This document shows positions 59,866 to 64,000 of a DNA stretch of 64,000 nucleotides, piece after piece. Source of the DNA: Streptomyces sp. ISL-10. Lineage in GTDB: Bacteria > Actinomycetota > Actinomycetes > Streptomycetales > Streptomycetaceae. A program made the translations under genes and the position numbers. The number at the start of each line of letters is the position of its first letter. The first letter of the stretch is position 1. Location: positions 62,001-126,000 of the forward strand of contig NZ_JAGGOJ010000013.1 of the NCBI RefSeq assembly GCF_018614575.1, in the 5' to 3' direction. The notes beneath the pieces were generated by a model. It was not told the origin of the DNA and ran no database searches. It saw nothing but the letters and a program-made list of their open reading frames with translations.

Positions 59866-60603
59866 ATGTCACGCATCGACGGCCGAACCCCCGAACAGCT
59901 CCGCCCCGTCACCATCGAACGCGGCTGGAGCAAGCACGCCGAGGGCTCCGTCCTCATCTCCTTCGGCGACACCAAGGTCTTCTGCACCGCCTCCTTCACC
60001 GAAGGCGTGCCCCGCTGGCGCAAGGGCAGCGGCGAAGGCTGGGTCACCTCCGAGTACTCGATGCTCCCGCGGTCCACCAACACGCGCGGCGACCGCGAAT
60101 CCGTACGCGGCAAGATCGGCGGACGCACCCACGAGATCAGTCGGCTCATCGGCCGCTCCCTGCGCGCCGTCATCGACTACAAGGCCCTCGGCGAGAACAC
60201 CGTCGTCCTCGACTGCGACGTGCTCCAGGCCGACGGCGGCACCCGTACCGCCGCCATCACCGGCGCCTACGTCGCCCTCGCCGACGCCGTCGCCTGGGCA
60301 CAGGGCAAGAAGCTGATCAAGCCCGGCCGCAAGCCGCTCACCGGGACCGTCGCCGCCGTCAGCGTCGGCATCGTCGACGGCACCCCTCTCCTCGACCTCT
60401 GCTACGAGGAGGACGTCCGCGCCGAGACCGACATGAACGTCGTCTGCACCGGCGACGGCCGCTTCGTCGAGGTCCAGGGCACCGCCGAGGCCGAGCCCTT
60501 CGACCGCAAGGAGCTCAACGCCCTCCTCGACCTCGCCACCGGAGGCTGCGCCGACCTCGCCGCGCTCCAGACCGAGGCACTCGGAACCGCACTGCCCGCT
60601 TAG
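59866..60603 (+). CDS. rph: Ribonuclease PH
   Basis: 245 residues, the full family length. Typical segments are RIDGRTPEQLRPVTIERGW, VTSEYSMLPRSTNTRGDRES (phosphate-binding Arg) and the C-terminal VEVQGTAEAEPFDRKELNAL. It trims tRNA 3' ends by phosphorolysis. The rdgB gene follows after one small lipoprotein gene, an order common in actinobacteria. Confidence 0.96.
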   Translation: MSRIDGRTPEQLRPVTIERGWSKHAEGSVLISFGDTKVFCTASFTEGVPRWRKGSGEGWVTSEYSMLPRSTNTRGDRESVRGKIGGRTHEISRLIGRSLRAVIDYKALGENTVVLDCDVLQADGGTRTAAITGAYVALADAVAWAQGKKLIKPGRKPLTGTVAAVSVGIVDGTPLLDLCYEEDVRAETDMNVVCTGDGRFVEVQGTAEAEPFDRKELNALLDLATGGCADLAALQTEALGTALPA

Positions 60604-60680
60604 GGATGTTCGCGGACCAGGGCCGAACACCCCTGAGGCCGCGCAGCAACCACAGGCGCCCGCAGGGCGTCGTTACCCTC

Positions 60681-60710
60681 ACGGGCGCACGGGCCGAACC
60701 GTGCGCCCGT
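60681..60710 (+). terminator. rph terminator
   Basis: ACGGGCGCACGG-N6-CCGTGCGCCCGT, a perfect 12-bp stem, 77 nt after rph and 22 nt before the lipoprotein start. Confidence 0.65.
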
Positions 60711-60732
60711 CCGTACCCCGGAAGGACCTTCC

Positions 60733-61116
60733 ATGTCTGCGCGCCGCCGCATAGCCCTCACCATCGCCGCAGCCGCCCTGCTGGTGCCCGCAGTCACCGG
60801 CTGCGCCGCACTCGACAAGGCGCTGGACTGCGTCGAAACCGCCGACGCCATCGCCACCAGCGTCGACAAGCTGCAGCAGGCCGTCTCCACCGCCGCCGAC
60901 GACCCCACCCAGGCGCGCGAGGCCCTTGACGAGATCGACCGCGAGCTGAAGAACCTCGGCGACAAGACCGACAACGCCGACCTCAGCAAGGCCGTCGACG
61001 ACCTCGCCAGCGGCGTCGACAACGTCCGCAAGTCCGTCGACGGCGGCGACACCACCCCCGACCTCAAGCCCGTCACCGACGCGGCCGGCGAGATCGGCAA
61101 GGTCTGCACGCCGTAG
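60733..61116 (+). CDS. Small lipoprotein
   Basis: 127 residues. The signal peptide ends in lipobox VTGC (Cys24). The mature part is an acidic, Lys-containing helical rod with heptad-like spacing (EALDEIDRELKNLGDKTDNA) and a final Cys near the C-terminus (GKVCTP) that may pair with an internal Cys33. GGAAGG before the ATG. It sits between rph and rdgB; the function is unknown. Confidence 0.87.
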   Translation: MSARRRIALTIAAAALLVPAVTGCAALDKALDCVETADAIATSVDKLQQAVSTAADDPTQAREALDEIDRELKNLGDKTDNADLSKAVDDLASGVDNVRKSVDGGDTTPDLKPVTDAAGEIGKVCTP

Positions 61117-61127
61117 ATACTGGGGCC

Positions 61128-61730
61128 ATGACGCGCCTGATCCTTGCCACCCGCAACGCCGGGAAGATCAACGAACTCAAGGCCATCCTCGCCGAGGCCG
61201 GTATCACCCATGAGCTCGTCGGAGCCGAAGCCTTCCCCGACGTCCCCGATGTGAAGGAGACCGGCGTCACCTTCGCCGAGAACGCCCTCCTCAAGGCCCA
61301 CGCGCTCGCCCGTGCCACCGGTCTGCCCGCCGTCGCCGACGACTCCGGCCTCTGTGTCGACGTCCTCGGCGGCGCGCCCGGCATCTTCTCCGCCCGCTGG
61401 GCCGGCACCCACGGCGACGACAAGGCCAACCTGGAACTGCTGCTCGCCCAGCTCAAGGACATCGACACCGCCCACCGCGGCGCCCACTTCGCCTGCGCGG
61501 CGGCGCTCGCCCTCCCGGACGGCACGGAACGCGTCGTCGAAGGCCGGCTCCGCGGCACCCTGCGCCGCTCCCCGGAAGGGACGAACGGCTTCGGCTACGA
61601 CCCGATCCTCCAGCCCGAGGGCGAGATGCGGACCTGCGCGGAGCTGACCCCGCAGGAGAAGAACGCGATCAGCCACCGCGGCAAGGCCTTCCGGGCGCTG
61701 GTGCCGGTGGTGCGTGAACTCCTGGGCTGA
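61128..61730 (+). CDS. rdgB: dITP/XTP pyrophosphatase RdgB
   Basis: 200 residues of the HAM1 family. The substrate motif ILATRNAGKINELKAIL at the N-terminus, TGVTFAENALLKA, GLPAVADDSGLCVDVLGGAP (catalytic Asp) and GTNGFGYDPIL are all present. It removes non-canonical purine triphosphates. It starts 11 bp after the lipoprotein stop. Confidence 0.95.
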   Translation: MTRLILATRNAGKINELKAILAEAGITHELVGAEAFPDVPDVKETGVTFAENALLKAHALARATGLPAVADDSGLCVDVLGGAPGIFSARWAGTHGDDKANLELLLAQLKDIDTAHRGAHFACAAALALPDGTERVVEGRLRGTLRRSPEGTNGFGYDPILQPEGEMRTCAELTPQEKNAISHRGKAFRALVPVVRELLG

Positions 61731-61743
61731 CGCCGGGAGTCGA

Positions 61744-61830
61744 TGGTGCGGTCGGAGGGACTCGAACCCTCACGGGAGTTACCCCACTGGGACCTAAACC
61801 CAGCGTGACTGCCAGTTCCACCACGACCGC
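61744..61830 (-). tRNA. tRNA-Leu (UAG)
   Basis: The complement starts GCGGTCGTGGTGGAACTGGC and folds as a class II tRNA: acceptor GCGGTCG/CGACCGC, anticodon stem CTGGG/CCCAG with loop TTTAGGT (anticodon TAG), a long variable arm and T-loop TTCGAGT. CCA is encoded at the 3' end. Confidence 0.96.
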
Positions 61831-61866
61831 GAGTCGCCCGGCCATGGTACTGGCCGGGCGCGGGGC

Positions 61867-62334
61867 TCAGATGCCGAGGTCCTTGATGATCTTCGCGACG
61901 TGGCCGGTGGCCTTGACGTTGTAGAGCGCACGCTCGACCTTGCCGTCCTCGTCGACGACGACCGTGGAGCGGATGACGCCCGTCACCGTCTTGCCGTAGA
62001 GCTTCTTCTCGCCGAACGCGCCGTACGCCTGAAGGACCTCCTTGGAGGGGTCGCCGACCAGCGTGACCTTGAGGGCCTCCTTCTCGCGGAACTTTGCGAG
62101 CTTCTCCGGCTTGTCGGGCGACACGCCGATCACGTCGTAGCCCGCGCCCGCCAGCACCTCCAGGTTGTCGGTGAAGTCGCAGGCCTGCTTGGTGCAGCCG
62201 GGCGTGAGCGCCGCCGGGTAGAAGTACACGATCACCTTGCGGCCCTTGTGGTCGGCGAGCGACACCTCGTTGCCGTCGGCGTCGGGCAGGGTGAAGGCGG
62301 GGGCGGTGTCGCCGGGCTGCAGTCGCTCGCTCAT
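61867..62334 (-). CDS. bcp: Thioredoxin-dependent thiol peroxidase Bcp
   Basis: 155 residues, peroxiredoxin Q type. Peroxidatic Cys47 in YPAALTPGCTKQACDF and resolving Cys52 five residues on. It reduces hydroperoxides with thioredoxin. ATG 62334 follows GGAGGAG. It lies directly downstream of nothing on its strand and is convergent with rdgB across the tRNA-Leu gene. Confidence 0.94.
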   Translation of the reverse strand: MSERLQPGDTAPAFTLPDADGNEVSLADHKGRKVIVYFYPAALTPGCTKQACDFTDNLEVLAGAGYDVIGVSPDKPEKLAKFREKEALKVTLVGDPSKEVLQAYGAFGEKKLYGKTVTGVIRSTVVVDEDGKVERALYNVKATGHVAKIIKDLGI

Positions 62335-62459
62335 GGTTCTCCTCCAAGGCACGTGGGTGTACGCCGTCGAGCGTAATAGGGGTGCCGTGGGGTGCGGGCG
62401 CGGCCGAGCTGACAGACTGTCGATGAAGGATTACCGGACACGACGACGGAGGCGGCGCG

Positions 62460-62780
62460 GTGTCGGACACCAGGACCCCAGCGCAGATCGAGGCGGACAT
62501 CGTCCGCCGACGCGAGATGCTCGCCGAGATGCTCGACGAGATCGGTGTGCGTATGCACCCCAAGACGGTCATCGGCGACGCGAAGGCGAAAGTGGCCTCC
62601 AGCGTGGACCAGACGGTGGGCCGTGCCTTCGTCGCCGTGAACCGCACGGTCTCGGACGTGAAGGCACAGTTCGTGTCGGAAGACGGCGCGCCACGGCTGG
62701 AGCGGGTCGTTCCGGTGGCGTTGGTGGCCGTGGGGCTGGTGGGGCTGTTGGCCGTCTCGGCACGCAGGCGACGGGCGTGA
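62460..62780 (+). CDS. DUF3618 membrane protein
   Basis: 106 residues. The conserved head RTPAQIEADIVRRREMLAEM is followed by an amphipathic helical part and one C-terminal transmembrane helix (PVALVAVGLVGLLAVSA) ending in a basic RRRRA. GTG 62460. The family is actinobacterial, of unknown role, probably peripheral to cell-envelope stress. Confidence 0.85.
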   Translation: MSDTRTPAQIEADIVRRREMLAEMLDEIGVRMHPKTVIGDAKAKVASSVDQTVGRAFVAVNRTVSDVKAQFVSEDGAPRLERVVPVALVAVGLVGLLAVSARRRRA

Positions 62781-62823
62781 CCCGGCGGCGCGGGCAGGGC
62801 TGAGGGGCAGGTAGGTTCGTCGC

Positions 62824-63180
62824 GTGAGCACCAGAAGTCATCAGCACAGCACCCAGCACGACAAGCTACCGATCCGGATGCTGCACGACCGCGTGCTGGT
62901 CAGGACGGACATCCCGGAGGGCGAGCGGCGCTCCAGCGGCGGCATCGTGATTCCGGCGACCGCTGCGGTGGGCCGGCGGCTGGCCTGGGCCGAAGTTGTC
63001 GCGGTGGGACAGAACGTGCGCACGGTGGAGCCGGGCGACCGGGTCCTGTACGACCCCGAGGACCGGGCCGAGGTCGAGGTGCGGGGCGTGGCGTACGTAC
63101 TGATGCGCGAGCGCGATCTGCACGCGGTTGCGGCGGACCGGTTCCAGGGGTCCGAGGACTCCACGGGCCTGTACCTGTAG
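62824..63180 (+). CDS. Cpn10 (GroES-like) family protein
   Basis: 118 residues. The Cpn10 fold is visible: IRMLHDRVLVRTDIPEGERR, the mobile-loop-like SSGGIVIPATA, and VEPGDRVLYDPEDRAEVEVR. It differs from housekeeping GroES in having a 16-residue His/Gln-rich head and a tail that ends STGLYL. No groEL is adjacent. A co-chaperonin for a specialised GroEL is possible. Confidence 0.85.
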   Translation: MSTRSHQHSTQHDKLPIRMLHDRVLVRTDIPEGERRSSGGIVIPATAAVGRRLAWAEVVAVGQNVRTVEPGDRVLYDPEDRAEVEVRGVAYVLMRERDLHAVAADRFQGSEDSTGLYL

Positions 63181-63277
63181 GCGTCGCCTGGAGGAGTTCG
63201 CAGCGGCCCTGGACGGGCTGCAGGGCTGGTGGCAGAAGTCACCGGCCCTTTTGCGTGCTGTTTGCTACGTTGGAGAC

Positions 63278-63322
63278 ACCCGACGAGACGCGCCGTACCG
63301 GGATACGCAAAGACGACGCACC
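63278..63322 (+). promoter_or_regulatory. Guanidine-III (ykkC-III) riboswitch
   Basis: CCCGACGAGACGCGCCGTAC, CGGG, then CAAAGACGACGC follows the conserved core of the ykkC-III class (ACGAG, GCGCCGUACC and AAGACG). P1 CCCG/CGGG and the GCGCCGT/ACGACGC pseudoknot (one mismatch) can form. It lies about 30 nt before the strong GGAGGTG of a SugE-type guanidinium exporter, the usual gene under this riboswitch. Confidence 0.82.
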
Positions 63323-63352
63323 CGTGTTGTTCCGCGTCTCGGAGGTGCCGTC

Positions 63353-63673
63353 ATGGCCTGGGTTCTGCTTGTTGTCGCCGGTCTGCTCGAGGTCGGCTGG
63401 TCGATCGGGATGAAGTTCACCGACGGGTTCACCAGGCTCTGGTCGAGCGTGTTCACCGGTCTCGGGATCGTCGCCAGCATGATGCTGCTGTCGCATGCCG
63501 CGAAGACGCTGCCCATCGGCACGGCGTACGGCGTCTGGGTGGGCATCGGTGCCGCGGGCGCGGCGGTGGTGGGCATGCTGGTGCTGAACGAGCCGGTCAC
63601 GGCGGCCCGGATCTTCTTCGTGTGTCTGCTGCTGGTGGCCGTGGTGGGCCTGAAGGCGACGTCGGGTCACTGA
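63353..63673 (+). CDS. sugE: SMR-family guanidinium exporter (SugE/Gdx)
   Basis: 106 residues with four transmembrane helices. The Glu in the first helix (LLVVAGLLEVGWSIGMKFT; Glu13) is the proton/substrate site, and the SugE-type segment LSHAAKTLPIGTAYGVWVGIG is exact. ATG 63353 follows a near-perfect GGAGGTG. With the guanidine-III riboswitch upstream, export of guanidinium (Gdx) is the best assignment rather than quaternary-ammonium resistance. The stop codon is the first unit of a tandem repeat. Confidence 0.93.
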   Translation: MAWVLLVVAGLLEVGWSIGMKFTDGFTRLWSSVFTGLGIVASMMLLSHAAKTLPIGTAYGVWVGIGAAGAAVVGMLVLNEPVTAARIFFVCLLLVAVVGLKATSGH

Positions 63674-63718
63674 GTCACTGAAATCACCTGAGTCACTGAG
63701 GTCACTGAGGTCACTGAG
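63665..63718. repeat. TCACTGA tandem repeat with stops for both strands
   Basis: Six units of GGTCACTGA/GTCACTGA/AATCACCTGA type. Each carries TGA on the top strand and TCA (TGA on the complement). The sugE stop is in the first unit and the convergent gene's stop in the last. Confidence 0.9.
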
Positions 63719-64000
63719 GAACGCCGGCGGCCGATGCCGACGCGGGCGGCGTGGCGGCGGGACCGGGCGTACCGCTCGGCGCCCCGCCGGGGCCGCCCGT
63801 GGTGCCCGTGGTGCCGCCTGTCGTCCCCTGCACCGTCCCTGCGGTACCCGCCCCGCCAACCGTTCCGCCCGTTCCGCCCGTTCCTCCGGTTCCACCCGTT
63901 CCACCCGTTCCTCCGCTGTGCGTGGCGGTGGGCGACGTGGTGACGGGTCCGCCCGTGCCGGGGCCGCCCACCGAGGGTGCGGGTCCGGGGCCTTGCGGCC
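63711..64000 (-). CDS. C-terminal end of Gly/Thr-rich protein, start beyond window
   Basis: Reading the complement, the frame is open from the right edge to a TGA at 63711-63713; about 95 residues are visible. They are disordered: a run of GGTGG repeats followed by Thr/Gly/Pro/Ala stretches (PGGAPSGTPGPAATPPASAS). Such tails occur on Streptomyces penicillin-binding proteins and secreted proteins, but the function cannot be judged from this part. Confidence 0.75.
   Translation of the reverse strand, partial: PQGPGPAPSVGGPGTGGPVTTSPTATHSGGTGGTGGTGGTGGTGGTVGGAGTAGTVQGTTGGTTGTTGGPGGAPSGTPGPAATPPASASAAGVPQ

Overview
The window is core chromosome of a Streptomyces-like actinomycete. It has very high GC with strong third-position bias, many GTG starts, ATGA/GTGA start-stop overlaps, and markers such as an SsgA-like protein, DasR operators, GlnR boxes, PTS genes nagE1/nagE2/nagF and a shared-ATPase type sugar ABC operon. 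Gene order closely follows the region I recall from S. coelicolor around narK, nnaR, sigU, malic enzyme, hup, murA, nagE2, nagE1, nagF and rph. It is not a plasmid, a prophage or an obvious biosynthetic cluster.

Layout. 1-5 kb: truncated MFS exporter with divergent LysR regulator, then nitrate/nitrite transporter NarK and the HemD-like regulator NnaR, each behind a GlnR box. 5-6 kb: non-coding decayed repeats. 6-13.2 kb: CGNR zinc-finger protein, sigma/anti-sigma pair, HelD-type RNA polymerase motor, a candidate structured small RNA, NAD-type malic enzyme, HU. 13.4-16 kb: murA, YqgE, DUF3039 protein. 16-21 kb: DasR-controlled chito-oligosaccharide ABC importer without its own ATPase, plus an intracellular GH20 hexosaminidase. 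21.5-26.5 kb: three-subunit molybdenum hydroxylase with an unusual Fe-S subunit and a degenerate large subunit. 26.6-27.6 kb: a tRNA-Cys gene and a duplicated tRNA 3' half bracketing a GNAT gene, a probable integrative-element remnant. 27.8-35.4 kb: MFS, SF2 helicase, IclR, Lon-like protease, ArsR-controlled MFS operon. 35.4-37.2 kb: AsnC regulator and 4-hydroxyphenylpyruvate dioxygenase. 37.6-47.4 kb: TPR protein, FAD oxidase, SsgG-like protein, two RDD membrane proteins, secreted M6 protease. 47.4-50.7 kb: NAD salvage (pncA, pncB), ClpS. 51-54.6 kb: amino-acid permease and the Mec/CysO/CysM cysteine pathway with a regulatory leader peptide. 54.8-59.7 kb: membrane-anchored MazF-like protein, metallo-hydrolase, GlcNAc PTS. 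59.8-64 kb: RNase PH, lipoprotein, RdgB, tRNA-Leu, Bcp, DUF3618 and Cpn10-like proteins, a guanidine-III riboswitch with its SugE/Gdx exporter, and the end of a glycine-rich protein.

The strongest joint story is amino-sugar use: dre operators sit before the ABC/GH20 operon and before nagE2 and nagE1/nagF, linking uptake of chitin oligomers and GlcNAc to one regulator. A second is nitrogen (GlnR to narK and nnaR), and a third is sulfur (leader peptide, CysO, CysM, Mec). Several gene 3' ends carry tandem copies of their own stop-codon region. I found no convincing wholly new multi-gene system. The best leads are the tRNA-Cys islet, the candidate small RNA with a SigR-like promoter, and the molybdenum enzyme that lacks the expected catalytic Glu.
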